This document shows positions 51,976 through 60,638 of a stretch of DNA of 64,000 bases, one piece after another. The notes under the pieces are model-generated. The model was not told where the DNA came from. It worked only from the letters and a program-made list of their open reading frames with translations, and made no database searches. The position numbers and the translations under genes were made by a program. The stretch comes from an uncultured Alphaproteobacteria bacterium (GTDB lineage: Bacteria > Pseudomonadota > Alphaproteobacteria > Methylaequorales > Methylaequoraceae). The stretch covers positions 1-64,000 of the forward strand of contig CACHGK010000003.1 in assembly GCA_902579395.1 (NCBI GenBank). The letters run 5' to 3'. Positions within the stretch are counted from its first letter, which is position 1. Each line of letters begins with the position of its first letter.

Positions 51976-53325
51976 ATGAAAGAAAATTGGAATCCAAATT
52001 CTTGGCAAAATAAAAAAGCTCTTCATCAACCAATTTATGAAGATCAAGGAAAACTTAAAAAGGTTTCAAATAAAATGAAGAGGTTGCCACCACTAGTTTT
52101 TGCTGGTGAAGTAAGAGAACTCAAATGTGAATTGTCTAAATGTGTAGATGGTAAAGGTTTCTTATTACAAGCAGGAGACTGTGCAGAAAGTTTTGCAGAA
52201 TTTCACCCAAATTATATAAGAGATACTTTTAGAGTAATAATGCAAATGGCTGTGATTTTATCCTTTGCCTCAGGAGTGCCTGTTATAAAACTTGGAAGAT
52301 TAGCTGGACAATTCGCTAAGCCAAGATCTTCTCCAATTGAGAAAAAAGATGGAATGGAACTTCCAAGTTACTTAGGAGATATGATAAACTCTATTGATTT
52401 TACTCAATCAGCGAGAAAACCAGATCCTGAAAGAATGATAAGTGCATATAATCAAGCAGCATCTACTCAAAACTTACTAAGAGCATTCGCTTACGGCGGT
52501 TACGCAGATTTATCAACCATTCAAAGTTGGAATTTAGATTTTGTAAAAAAATCAAAGCAAGGATCAAAATTTAAAATCTTGGCAAATAGGATTTCAGAAT
52601 GTTTAACATTTATGAATGCTTGCGGAGTAAATAATCATAATGTTAGGCAACTATCAGAAACAAATTTTTATATATCTCACGAAGCTCTTCTCCTTCCCTA
52701 TGAAACAGCATTTACCAGAATAGACAGTACTACAGGTGATTGGTATAATGTTGGAGCACATATGTTATGGATTGGAGATAGAACAAGAGGACTTGATAGT
52801 GCTCATGTTGAGTTTTGTTCAGGGATAAGTAATCCTATCGGTATAAAAGTTGGCCCTTCAACAGATCCAAATGTGTTAATAAAAGTAATTAGAAAAATTA
52901 ATCCAAAGAATGAGAAAGGAAAGATAGTTTTGATTATAAGAATGGGTGCCGAAATGATTAATAAACTTTATCCAAAAATTTTAAGAACTGTGTCAAAAGC
53001 CAAGTTGCATGTTGTTTGGTCTTGTGATCCAATGCATGCAAATACAGAAAAAGCAAAGAGTGGATTTAAAACAAGAGTATTTAAAAAAATTTTGTCTGAG
53101 GTAAAGTCATTTTTTAAATTACACAAAACTGAGGGTGTTTACGCTGGAGGCATACATCTGGAAATGACTGGTCAGAATGTAACAGAATGCGTTGGTGGTA
53201 TGCAGAAAATTTCCCATAAGGACTTAAGCAGCAGATATCATACTCACTGCGATCCAAGATTAAATGCATCTCAATCTATTGAGTTAGCTTTTCAGATTGC
53301 ATCAAATCTAAAAAAATTTTTATAA
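51976..53325 (+). CDS. 3-deoxy-7-phosphoheptulonate synthase, class II (AroA-II)
   Basis: First enzyme of the shikimate pathway. The 449-aa class II protein shows WNPNSWQNKKALHQP, LLQAGDCAESFAEF, RKPDPERMISAYNQAASTQNLLRAFAYGGYADL, GDRTRGLDSAHVEFCSGISNPIGIKVGP and ECVGG near the end. The track starts at GTG 51967, but ATG 51976 yields the usual short N-terminus (MKENWNPNSW). It is 17 nt upstream of nadE. Confidence 0.94.
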   Translation: MKENWNPNSWQNKKALHQPIYEDQGKLKKVSNKMKRLPPLVFAGEVRELKCELSKCVDGKGFLLQAGDCAESFAEFHPNYIRDTFRVIMQMAVILSFASGVPVIKLGRLAGQFAKPRSSPIEKKDGMELPSYLGDMINSIDFTQSARKPDPERMISAYNQAASTQNLLRAFAYGGYADLSTIQSWNLDFVKKSKQGSKFKILANRISECLTFMNACGVNNHNVRQLSETNFYISHEALLLPYETAFTRIDSTTGDWYNVGAHMLWIGDRTRGLDSAHVEFCSGISNPIGIKVGPSTDPNVLIKVIRKINPKNEKGKIVLIIRMGAEMINKLYPKILRTVSKAKLHVVWSCDPMHANTEKAKSGFKTRVFKKILSEVKSFFKLHKTEGVYAGGIHLEMTGQNVTECVGGMQKISHKDLSSRYHTHCDPRLNASQSIELAFQIASNLKKFL

Positions 53326-53329
53326 TGAC

Positions 53330-53344
53330 AGGAGATCTACTATA
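53330..53344 (+). promoter_or_regulatory. Shine-Dalgarno plus ATA start of nadE
   Basis: AGGAG (53330-53334) is followed by ATCTACT and ATA (53342-53344) at the usual 7-nt spacing. This strong ribosome site decides the start, since the downstream frame has NadE homology from the first residue. AUA starts are rare and usually weak in bacteria; ATG at 53326 is in another frame and stops after six codons. Confidence 0.6.
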
Positions 53345-54973
53345 AAAATCTTCATTTCTCAAAAAAATTCAACTGTTGGTGATATTGAGGGAAATTTTAA
53401 GATATTAAAAAAATCATATAATATTGCCATTTCCAAAAATTGTGATTTATTTTTGACGTCAGAGTTATCACTTACTGGCTATCCACCTCAAGATCTTCTT
53501 TTAAGAGAGGATTTTAATAAAAAAATAGAATTTTATAAAAAAAAAATTATTGGTTTAACGAAAAGTCAAGAAACAATTTTTGCTTTAAGCATTCCAGTAG
53601 TTGAAAATAAAAAAATTTTAAATTCATTAATATTAATTAAATCAGGAAAATTGATATATTCTACACATAAAAAAGAATTACCTAATTATGGTGTGTTTGA
53701 TGAATTAAGATATTTTAATTCTAAATCCTCAAAAAAAAATTATTTTAACTATAAAAATAAGAAAATTGATTTTTTAATTTGTGAAGATATGTGGTCAGAA
53801 AAATATTTAATGGATAGAACTTACGAAAAATTAGACTTAATAATTATAATTAACGCATCACCTTACGAGATTGGTAAGTTCGATATAAGAAAAAAACTAG
53901 CATCAAAAAGAGCAAAATATTGTAGTGCAAATTTAATATACTTAAATTTAGTGGGTTCTCAAGATGATCTTATTTTTGACGGAGGATCTTTTGTAATGAA
54001 TAACTTAGGAAAAATTATCATGCAAAGTAGTTTTTTTAAAGAATGCGAAGAAATCATTGATCTTGATAAAAAAATTGAAGAGAGAAAAATAAAAAAAATT
54101 AATAAATATGAACACATATATAAAGCCTTAATGGAAGGTTTGAGGAATTACATAATTAAAAATAACTTTAAATCTGTAACACTTGGTTTATCAGGTGGAA
54201 TTGATTCAGCCTTAACTCTTGCAATTTTAGCTGATACGCTCGACAATGTTGAAATCTCTTCTTTTTTTCTTCCATCGATTTATACTTCTGACGAAAGTAG
54301 AGAAGACGCATATGCTTTATCAAGAAATGTTTCGATAGACACTAAGGAAATATCAATTGAGATGTTAAGAAAAAATATTTCTAAACACTTACAACCTATT
54401 TTTAAAAATTTAAAAGAGGATATTACGGAAGAAAACATTCAGTCGAGGTTAAGAGGTTTAATTTTGATGGCCATATCTAATAAATTTGATTCTCTATTAA
54501 TTACAACTGGAAATAAATCTGAACTTGCCGTTGGATATTCAACCTTATATGGTGATATGTGTGGAGGTTATTCTTTATTGAAAGATATATATAAGACAAA
54601 AGTAATTGAACTATGTGAATGGAGAAACAAAAATTTTTTCGATGACTTTAAAATCAAAAAGTTAAATATTATTCCTGATAGAATAATTACCAAAGAGCCC
54701 TCAGCAGAGCTAAAATTTAATCAATTTGATAAGGATTCGTTACCTCCTTATAAAATTTTAGATAAAATCTTAGAGTATTTAATAGATCAGAATCGCGATT
54801 TAAAATTTATAGTTAATCAGGGCTACAATAAAAAAATAGTAAAAAGAATCTGGTCAATGATAAAAAAATCAGAATTTAAGAGATACCAAAGTGCTATTGG
54901 TCCAAAGATTACAAAAATGTCTTTGTCATCTGATAGAAGATTCCCATTAACTAATAAGTTTGATTTACAGTAA
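53342..54973 (+). CDS. nadE: glutamine-dependent NAD+ synthetase, likely AUA start
   Basis: Amidates NaAD to NAD. The track ORF starts at TTG 53453, which is inside the conserved glutaminase core (TSELSLTGYPPQDLLL), so 37 residues would be missing. In-frame upstream codons from 53342 read IKIFISQKNSTVGDIEGNF, the true family N-terminus. There is no ATG, GTG or TTG there; the first plausible codon is ATA, preceded by AGGAG with a 7-nt spacing. The glutaminase triad is visible (Glu in TSELS, Lys in HKKELPNYG, Cys in ICEDMWS) and the synthetase has LGLSGGIDSALTL. Full length is 543 aa, normal. It overlaps gltX by 1 nt. Confidence 0.92.
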   Translation: MKIFISQKNSTVGDIEGNFKILKKSYNIAISKNCDLFLTSELSLTGYPPQDLLLREDFNKKIEFYKKKIIGLTKSQETIFALSIPVVENKKILNSLILIKSGKLIYSTHKKELPNYGVFDELRYFNSKSSKKNYFNYKNKKIDFLICEDMWSEKYLMDRTYEKLDLIIIINASPYEIGKFDIRKKLASKRAKYCSANLIYLNLVGSQDDLIFDGGSFVMNNLGKIIMQSSFFKECEEIIDLDKKIEERKIKKINKYEHIYKALMEGLRNYIIKNNFKSVTLGLSGGIDSALTLAILADTLDNVEISSFFLPSIYTSDESREDAYALSRNVSIDTKEISIEMLRKNISKHLQPIFKNLKEDITEENIQSRLRGLILMAISNKFDSLLITTGNKSELAVGYSTLYGDMCGGYSLLKDIYKTKVIELCEWRNKNFFDDFKIKKLNIIPDRIITKEPSAELKFNQFDKDSLPPYKILDKILEYLIDQNRDLKFIVNQGYNKKIVKRIWSMIKKSEFKRYQSAIGPKITKMSLSSDRRFPLTNKFDLQ

Positions 54974-56307
54974 TGTTAAGATTTGCACCAAGCCCAACTG
55001 GATACCTTCATATTGGTAATATAAGAGTTGCATTATTGAATTATCTTTTTGCAAAAAAAAATAACTTAGATTTTTTTTTAAGAATCGATGACACAGATAA
55101 AGAAAGATCAAAAGATGAATTTTCGATTTCTATTATGGAAGATCTTAATTGGCTTGGGATTAATTACACAAATGTAATTAAGCAGTCTGATAGAATAAAA
55201 AAATATAAAGATATATTTAATTTTCTAAGAAATAGAAATTATATTTACCCTTGTTTTGAATCAGCTGATGAACTCTCAACGAAAAGAAAAATTCTCTTAA
55301 AACAAGGAAAACCTCCTATTTATGATAGATCATCACTCTATTTAACAAAAGAAGAAGTAAATATTAAAATCAAATCTGGAATAAAACCGCATTGGCGACT
55401 TAAACTAGACGAAGAACCCATAGAGTGGAACGACATGATTCACGGAAAAATAACTTTCAATAATTTATCAGTTTCAGATCCAGTAGTGTTTCGATCAGAT
55501 GAAATGCCTCTTTTCACAATAACATCGGTTGTAGATGACTCTGAAATGAATGTTAGTCACATCTTAAGAGGAGATGATCACATAACAAATACTGCCGCGC
55601 AAATAAAGTTATTCAAGTTGTTAGAGGCGAAAATTCCTAATTTTGGACATTTCCCTTTAGTTAAATCAAAAAGTGGAAAGGGGTTATCAAAAAGGACTGA
55701 TTCATATTCTGTCAAAGAATTTAAAAAAAAAAAAATTTTCTCAATAGTGATTTTAAATTTTTTGAATAAAATTGGATCAAGTCAATCCATTGAGGAAATT
55801 CATGGTTTAGATTCATTGATCGAGTTGTTCGATCTAAATAAGTTTTCCAAAAATTCAGTATTTTTCGATCCATCTGATATTGAGAGATTAAATTCAAAGT
55901 ATATAAAAAGGATAAATATTGAGTATTTAGATAATAATTATTCTACTGGTATAAGTAAAAAATTTTGGGAAATTATTAGATCGAACGTTGACACTGTGGA
56001 TGAGGCTATCGAATGGGATAGTTTAATAAAAGAAGAGTTTAATATAATAAATAGAATCATTGTTGAGAAAAATCTTAAAAAAGTTATCAAAGAATCTGTA
56101 CCAACAGAGATCAAAGACAACTTTTGGGACTTGTGGACATCTGAAATACTAAAAAAATTTAATATAAAACCCAAAAAATTGTATGTGACCTTAAGATTAA
56201 TATTAACAGGAAAAAAATTTGGTCCTAGCATGAATGACTTGCTGACATTGATGAAAAAAGATGAGATTATAAGAAGAGTGGAATTTAATTGTGAAGAAGA
56301 AAATTAG
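54973..56307 (+). CDS. gltX: glutamyl-tRNA synthetase
   Basis: Class I synthetase of 444 aa. HIGH is RFAPSPTGYLHIGNIRVALLNYL and the KMSKS loop is KGLSKRTDSYS, the LSKR form seen in alphaproteobacterial GltX proteins. The middle contains DDHITNTAAQIKLF and the C-terminal anticodon domain is compact. Alphaproteobacteria often carry two GltX types, some charging tRNA-Gln with Glu for later amidation, so discrimination cannot be decided here. It overlaps nadE by 1 nt and cimA by 17 nt. Confidence 0.94.
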   Translation: MLRFAPSPTGYLHIGNIRVALLNYLFAKKNNLDFFLRIDDTDKERSKDEFSISIMEDLNWLGINYTNVIKQSDRIKKYKDIFNFLRNRNYIYPCFESADELSTKRKILLKQGKPPIYDRSSLYLTKEEVNIKIKSGIKPHWRLKLDEEPIEWNDMIHGKITFNNLSVSDPVVFRSDEMPLFTITSVVDDSEMNVSHILRGDDHITNTAAQIKLFKLLEAKIPNFGHFPLVKSKSGKGLSKRTDSYSVKEFKKKKIFSIVILNFLNKIGSSQSIEEIHGLDSLIELFDLNKFSKNSVFFDPSDIERLNSKYIKRINIEYLDNNYSTGISKKFWEIIRSNVDTVDEAIEWDSLIKEEFNIINRIIVEKNLKKVIKESVPTEIKDNFWDLWTSEILKKFNIKPKKLYVTLRLILTGKKFGPSMNDLLTLMKKDEIIRRVEFNCEEEN

Positions 56308-57865
56308 ATTATACGATAGTACACTGAGAGATGGGGCTCAAACTAAAGGAGTAAACTTTAGTTTAGACGACAAAATAAGAATTTCTAATATCTTAGATGA
56401 AATTGGAATAGATTATATAGAGGGTGGATGGCCCGGAGCAAACCCTACTGATGATAAGTTTTTTAGATCATTACCAAAACTTAAAAATGCAAAAGCAGTT
56501 GCCTTCGGAATGATGAGAAAAAGAGGTGAAAGCTCTCATAATGATCCTGGTCTTAATGCAGTACTAAACTCTGGAGTTTCTTCAGTTTGTTTAGTTGGAA
56601 AATCTTGGGATTTTCATGTAGAAAATGCCTTAAAAATCTCACAAAATGAGAATTTAGATATGATAAGTGACACCATTTCTTTTGCTGCCACAAGAATGGA
56701 GGAGGTGCTTTTTGACGCAGAGCATTTTTTTGATGGATACAAGAACAATCCACTTTATGCAATACAAACAATCAAAAGAGCTTTTGAATCAGGTGCAAGT
56801 TGGATTATTTTATGTGATACAAATGGTGGTACATTGCCTTACGAACTTAAAAATATAATAGAAAATGTAAAAAAAGAAATTCCAGAAAAACAATTAGGCG
56901 TTCATTTTCATAATGATACAGATAACTCCACCTATAATTCGATTGAATCAATAAGAAATGGAGTTGCTCAAGTTCAAGGAACTTTTAATGGTTTGGGAGA
57001 GAGATGCGGAAATGCAAACTTAGTAAATGTTGCTGCAAATTTAGTACTCAAGATGGGTTATGAATGTAATTTAAAAAAAAATATTTCAAAACTAACTAGA
57101 ACTAGTAGATTAATTGACGAAACATTGAATAAGGAATCTTCAGGAAACTTACCTTTTGTAGGTTCAGCTGCATTTGCTCATAAAGGCGGACTTCATATAT
57201 CTGCTGTTGAGAGGGATCCAAAATCATATGAACATATTGATCCAAAAGAGATCGGAAATGAGAGAGTATTAGTAGTATCGAATCAATCAGGAAAAAGTAA
57301 TATTTTCAATAAGTTAAAAAAACTTAAAATTAATTTGAACTCAAAAGATAAGAAAGTTATTGATTTTTTAGAAACAATAAAAAAACAAGAATTTTTAGGA
57401 TATGCCTATGACGGAGCTGAAGCTAGTTTTGAACTACTAGCGATTAGAAAATTCAAGAAATTAAAAGAATTTTATAGTCTGGAGAGTTTTAAGGTTTCTG
57501 ATGAAAAAAGAAAAGACTCTAATAATAATTTTTCTCCATTTTCAGAGGCTAGTGTAAAGATTCTAGTTGATAACAAAGAGTTCTATAGTGCTGCAGAGGG
57601 AAATGGTCCCATACATGCACTTGACCTGGCCTTAAGAAATGCATTAACTAAATTTTATCCCAATATTAAAAAACTTAATTTGATTGATTACAAAGTAAGA
57701 ATATTAACACCCCAAGATGGAACGAAGGCTTTGGTGAGAGTGAGAATTGAATCAAAAAATGAAGAAGCAAAGTGGTCTACAATAGGTGTTTCATATAATG
57801 TCATCGATGCATCATATATAGCACTTCATGATAGTATTACTTATCATCTTTTAAAATCACAATAG
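56291..57865 (+). CDS. cimA: (R)-citramalate synthase
   Basis: Condenses pyruvate with acetyl-CoA, leading to 2-oxobutyrate and isoleucine without threonine deaminase. The HMGL-like barrel has KIRLYDSTLRDGAQTKGVNFSL, IEGGWPGANPTDDKFF (the CimA-specific block), LGVHFHNDTDNS (metal His pair) and FNGLGERCGNANL. A C-terminal LeuA-type regulatory domain follows (AEGNGPIHALDLALRNAL). Length of 524 aa is right. GTG at 56291 starts the frame and overlaps gltX by 17 nt. It is distinct from leuA at 176, which has the DTTLRDGEQ start. Confidence 0.93.
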   Translation: MKKKIRLYDSTLRDGAQTKGVNFSLDDKIRISNILDEIGIDYIEGGWPGANPTDDKFFRSLPKLKNAKAVAFGMMRKRGESSHNDPGLNAVLNSGVSSVCLVGKSWDFHVENALKISQNENLDMISDTISFAATRMEEVLFDAEHFFDGYKNNPLYAIQTIKRAFESGASWIILCDTNGGTLPYELKNIIENVKKEIPEKQLGVHFHNDTDNSTYNSIESIRNGVAQVQGTFNGLGERCGNANLVNVAANLVLKMGYECNLKKNISKLTRTSRLIDETLNKESSGNLPFVGSAAFAHKGGLHISAVERDPKSYEHIDPKEIGNERVLVVSNQSGKSNIFNKLKKLKINLNSKDKKVIDFLETIKKQEFLGYAYDGAEASFELLAIRKFKKLKEFYSLESFKVSDEKRKDSNNNFSPFSEASVKILVDNKEFYSAAEGNGPIHALDLALRNALTKFYPNIKKLNLIDYKVRILTPQDGTKALVRVRIESKNEEAKWSTIGVSYNVIDASYIALHDSITYHLLKSQ

Positions 57866-57867
57866 AG

Positions 57868-58590
57868 ATGAAACCAAAAATAATGCCTGAGATAGTTTTA
57901 GTAAACACTCAAATACCAGAGAATTTAGGTGCAACTGCAAGATCAATGCTCAATTTTGGATTAAAGAAATTAAGATTAGTAGCACCAAGTTTTGATTTAC
58001 AAAATGAAAAGATTATTCCTCTGTCCGCAGGAGCTGATAGTGTAATTCAAAACTTAAAAAAATTTGATTTTTTCGAAGACTGCGTAAAAGATTTTAATAT
58101 TTTAGTTGCTACTACAAATAGAACAAGATCTATAAAAAAAAAACAAATTAATTTTGTGGATCTGAATGATATTATTTTAAAAACTCCAAATAAAGTTGGA
58201 ATAGTTTTTGGTCCTGAAAAATCTGGTCTAGACAATAATCATATATCAATTTGTGACTTTGTTTTAAAAATTGAATCAAACCCCCTCTTTTCTTCTTTAA
58301 ATTTATCACATGCAGTTTCGATTGTTGCATATGAAATGATGCAGAGCACAAAAAATACCATGAAAAAGAAATCAAAAAGAATCATAGAAAAATTTGCTAG
58401 TAAGGACGAATTAATTAATTTTTACTCAATTTTAGAAAAAAATCTAGATGAAACTAAGTTTTTTATGGTTGAGGAACGTAAAAAGATAATTAAGCAAAAA
58501 ATAAGAAATATTTTCAACAAACTAGAATTAACTTCAAAGGATATTAAAACTTTACTAGGTGTTATTAAAAGTCTAAGGAAAAACAGATAA
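57868..58590 (+). CDS. trmJ: SPOUT-family tRNA/rRNA methyltransferase, TrmJ-like
   Basis: SpoU-type 2'-O-methyltransferase of 240 aa. Motif 1 is VNTQIPENLGATARSMLNFGLKKLRLV, motif 2 is VGIVFGPEKSGLDNNHISICD and motif 3 is SSLNLSHAVSIVAYEMMQ. The deep knot is C-terminal and a helical tail follows, as in TrmJ, which methylates position 32 of tRNA. Other SpoU methylases are possible but fit less well. It starts 2 nt after cimA. Confidence 0.85.
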   Translation: MKPKIMPEIVLVNTQIPENLGATARSMLNFGLKKLRLVAPSFDLQNEKIIPLSAGADSVIQNLKKFDFFEDCVKDFNILVATTNRTRSIKKKQINFVDLNDIILKTPNKVGIVFGPEKSGLDNNHISICDFVLKIESNPLFSSLNLSHAVSIVAYEMMQSTKNTMKKKSKRIIEKFASKDELINFYSILEKNLDETKFFMVEERKKIIKQKIRNIFNKLELTSKDIKTLLGVIKSLRKNR

Positions 58591-58597
58591 AAGTGAA

Positions 58598-58625
58598 TTG
58601 ACATCGGAGAAATTAAAAGTATATT
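58598..58625 (+). promoter_or_regulatory. sigma-70 promoter candidate for rpsD
   Basis: A perfect TTGACA (58598-58603) is followed by a 16-nt spacer and TATATT (58620-58625). A start site about 7 nt downstream would be only a few bases from the rpsD ATG at 58635, so the message could be nearly leaderless. A perfect -35 box is rarer than -10-like boxes in this AT-rich DNA, which makes this better than most candidates here. Confidence 0.5.
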
Positions 58626-58634
58626 CCGTAAGAT

Positions 58635-59252
58635 ATGACACGAATTCTAAAATCAAAATATAAAATAGACAGAAGACTTAGATGTAATCTTTGGGGTAGG
58701 CCCAAGAGCCCTTTTAACAGAAGAGATTATCCTCCAGGTTTGAATGGTCAAAATAGAAAGAAAAAACCGTCTGACTTCGGGATCCAATTAATGGCTAAGC
58801 AAAAACTAAAGTGTCATTATGGTTATATTACAGAAAAACAATTTAGAAACATCTTTTTTAAAGCCTCAAAAGTCAGAGGTAATACTAGTGAAAATTTAAT
58901 AGAGTTATTAGAGAGACGTTTAGATGCAACTGTCTATAGAATGAAATTTGCAACAACTATTTTTGCGGCCAGACAATTTGTTAGTCATGGACACATTTTA
59001 GTCAATGGGAAAAAGGTTACTATAGCTTCTTATTCCCTCAAGGATGGAGATGTGGTCGAGGTAAAAGAAAAAAGTCGGGAGATTCCAGTCGTTTTAGAAG
59101 CTATAAGTTCAACTGAAAGAGAAACCCCTCAATATTTATCTGTTGATTATGATAAACTTAAAGGTACTTTTCTGAAAGGACCAAAGCCCGATGAGGTTCC
59201 ATACCCTGTAATAATGGAACCAAATTTGGTAATTGAATACTACTCTAGATAA
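58635..59252 (+). CDS. rpsD: 30S ribosomal protein S4
   Basis: The 205-aa protein has the N-terminal [26 protein letters not shown] and the S4 RNA-binding domain [37 protein letters not shown]. It is a primary assembly protein of the small subunit and binds 16S rRNA. The gene is monocistronic here, between trmJ-like and a glycosyltransferase, as in many alphaproteobacteria where rpsD is outside the ribosomal operon. The N-terminal zinc Cys set is not seen. Confidence 0.98.
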   Translation: MTRILKSKYKIDRRLRCNLWGRPKSPFNRRDYPPGLNGQNRKKKPSDFGIQLMAKQKLKCHYGYITEKQFRNIFFKASKVRGNTSENLIELLERRLDATVYRMKFATTIFAARQFVSHGHILVNGKKVTIASYSLKDGDVVEVKEKSREIPVVLEAISSTERETPQYLSVDYDKLKGTFLKGPKPDEVPYPVIMEPNLVIEYYSR

Positions 59253-59308
59253 GTTATTAATAATTAGTTTTGTTTTTATTTATTCCTTAAATCTTGTATC
59301 TTGGCCTT

Positions 59309-60058
59309 ATGTCAATAAGTGCACTTATAATTGCTAGAAATGAAGAAGAAAAAATTGAGCGAACTTTAAAATCAATTAGTTTTGTTGATGAAATTGTTGT
59401 TGTTTTAGATAGATCGATAGATAAAACTAAATCTATATCAAAAAAATTTACAAATAAAATATATCAGGGATCCTGGGAATCAGAGGGAAGTAGAAGGAAT
59501 TATGGTCTGTCAAAATGTAATTCCAAATGGATTTTTGAAATAGATGCTGATGAAGTAGTTAACAATTTATTAAAAAAAGAAATAAATGATAAGATTAAGA
59601 ATAAAAAGTATGATTTTCACTATATTCCTTTAATTAACTATATTGGAAAGAAAAAAATTACTAATGGTTGGATGGCTTGCATGGCACCAGATGGAAAATT
59701 TTGTTTGTTTAGAAAAAATTCTAAGATTTGGGATGATGGTTCAGTACATCCTAATTATAAATTAAATGGAAATAAAGGACTTAAATTTTCAAATAGTATT
59801 GATCATTATATGTCAAAAGATATCTCAGAACTTCTATCTAGATTCAATAGAAATACAAGTTTGAATGCTAAAGACTTGAAAAAAAGAAATGAAAAACTAG
59901 ACAAATTATTTTCAAAAAGAAAAATTATATCACGTTTTTTAAAATCTTATTTTGTTAGAGGAGGATTTAAATCAGGTGGTATTGGTGTGCTAATTGCATT
60001 TTTATGTTCAATTTATCCATTCGTTTCTGCAATTAAATCGAAACAAGATAGCTATTAA
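59309..60058 (+). CDS. glycosyltransferase family 2, WaaE/KdtX-like (copy 2)
   Basis: Paralog of the GT2 at 20091: [57 protein letters not shown] and [12 protein letters not shown] occur in the same order. The track starts at TTG 59294, but ATG 59309 gives the family N-terminus and 249 aa. It is 41 to 56 nt after rpsD and alone, convergent with grxD (4-nt overlap), so a second step in core oligosaccharide assembly is plausible. Confidence 0.85.
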   Translation: MSISALIIARNEEEKIERTLKSISFVDEIVVVLDRSIDKTKSISKKFTNKIYQGSWESEGSRRNYGLSKCNSKWIFEIDADEVVNNLLKKEINDKIKNKKYDFHYIPLINYIGKKKITNGWMACMAPDGKFCLFRKNSKIWDDGSVHPNYKLNGNKGLKFSNSIDHYMSKDISELLSRFNRNTSLNAKDLKKRNEKLDKLFSKRKIISRFLKSYFVRGGFKSGGIGVLIAFLCSIYPFVSAIKSKQDSY

Positions 60059-60393
60059 CTATTAAGACTAAATTTAATATCTTTTTTATTTAGAAGATCG
60101 CTAATTTCTCCATTTTCAAGTAATTCCTTTAAAATATCAAAACCTCCTATAAACTCTTTCTTAATATAAATTTGTGGAATAGTTGGCCACTCCGAATATT
60201 TTTTGATTCCTTCTCTTAGTTCCATATCTTCAAGTACGTTATAACTTTTGAAGTCTATACCTAAATGATTTAAGATTCCAACTACATTAGCTGAGAATCC
60301 ACATTGAGGAAAGTCTGGTGTGCCCTTCATAAATAGAACAACATCATCACTTTCAATCATTTCATCAATCTTTTTGTCAATTTTATTAGTCAT
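60055..60393 (-). CDS. grxD: monothiol glutaredoxin (CGFS type)
   Basis: Grx4-class protein of 112 aa with the active site [22 protein letters not shown], then [20 protein letters not shown], the glutathione-binding elements. CGFS glutaredoxins carry 2Fe-2S clusters with BolA partners and work in iron-sulfur trafficking. The gene is 14 nt downstream of bolA on the same strand, the classical alphaproteobacterial pairing. Confidence 0.96.
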   Translation of the reverse strand: MTNKIDKKIDEMIESDDVVLFMKGTPDFPQCGFSANVVGILNHLGIDFKSYNVLEDMELREGIKKYSEWPTIPQIYIKKEFIGGFDILKELLENGEISDLLNKKDIKFSLNS

Positions 60394-60407
60394 ATTCTTT
60401 CCTTTCT

Positions 60408-60638
60408 TTATGTATCTGAGGTTGTAAGCATTAAAGCATGAAGTGTTGTGCCCATATGATGTCCAATTGCATCGTAAACCATCTTATGTTGTTTTAGTTT
60501 TGAGATTCCTTTGAATTCAGATGAGATGATTTTTGCGTGATAATGGTTGTTGTCCCCTCTGATATCTTCTATTGATACTTTAGCATCTGGGATTTTCTTT
60601 TTTATAAGTTTAGTAATTTCTTCAGCGCTGAGAGTCAT
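60408..60638 (-). CDS. BolA-family protein (IbaG type)
   Basis: A 76-aa BolA domain: [62 protein letters not shown]. The conserved His (in KQHKMVY) and the missing insertion suit the YrbA/IbaG type that binds monothiol glutaredoxins. It is 14 nt upstream of grxD and overlaps purL by 4 nt, so it is part of the purine operon transcript. Confidence 0.93.
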   Translation of the reverse strand: MTLSAEEITKLIKKKIPDAKVSIEDIRGDNNHYHAKIISSEFKGISKLKQHKMVYDAIGHHMGTTLHALMLTTSDT

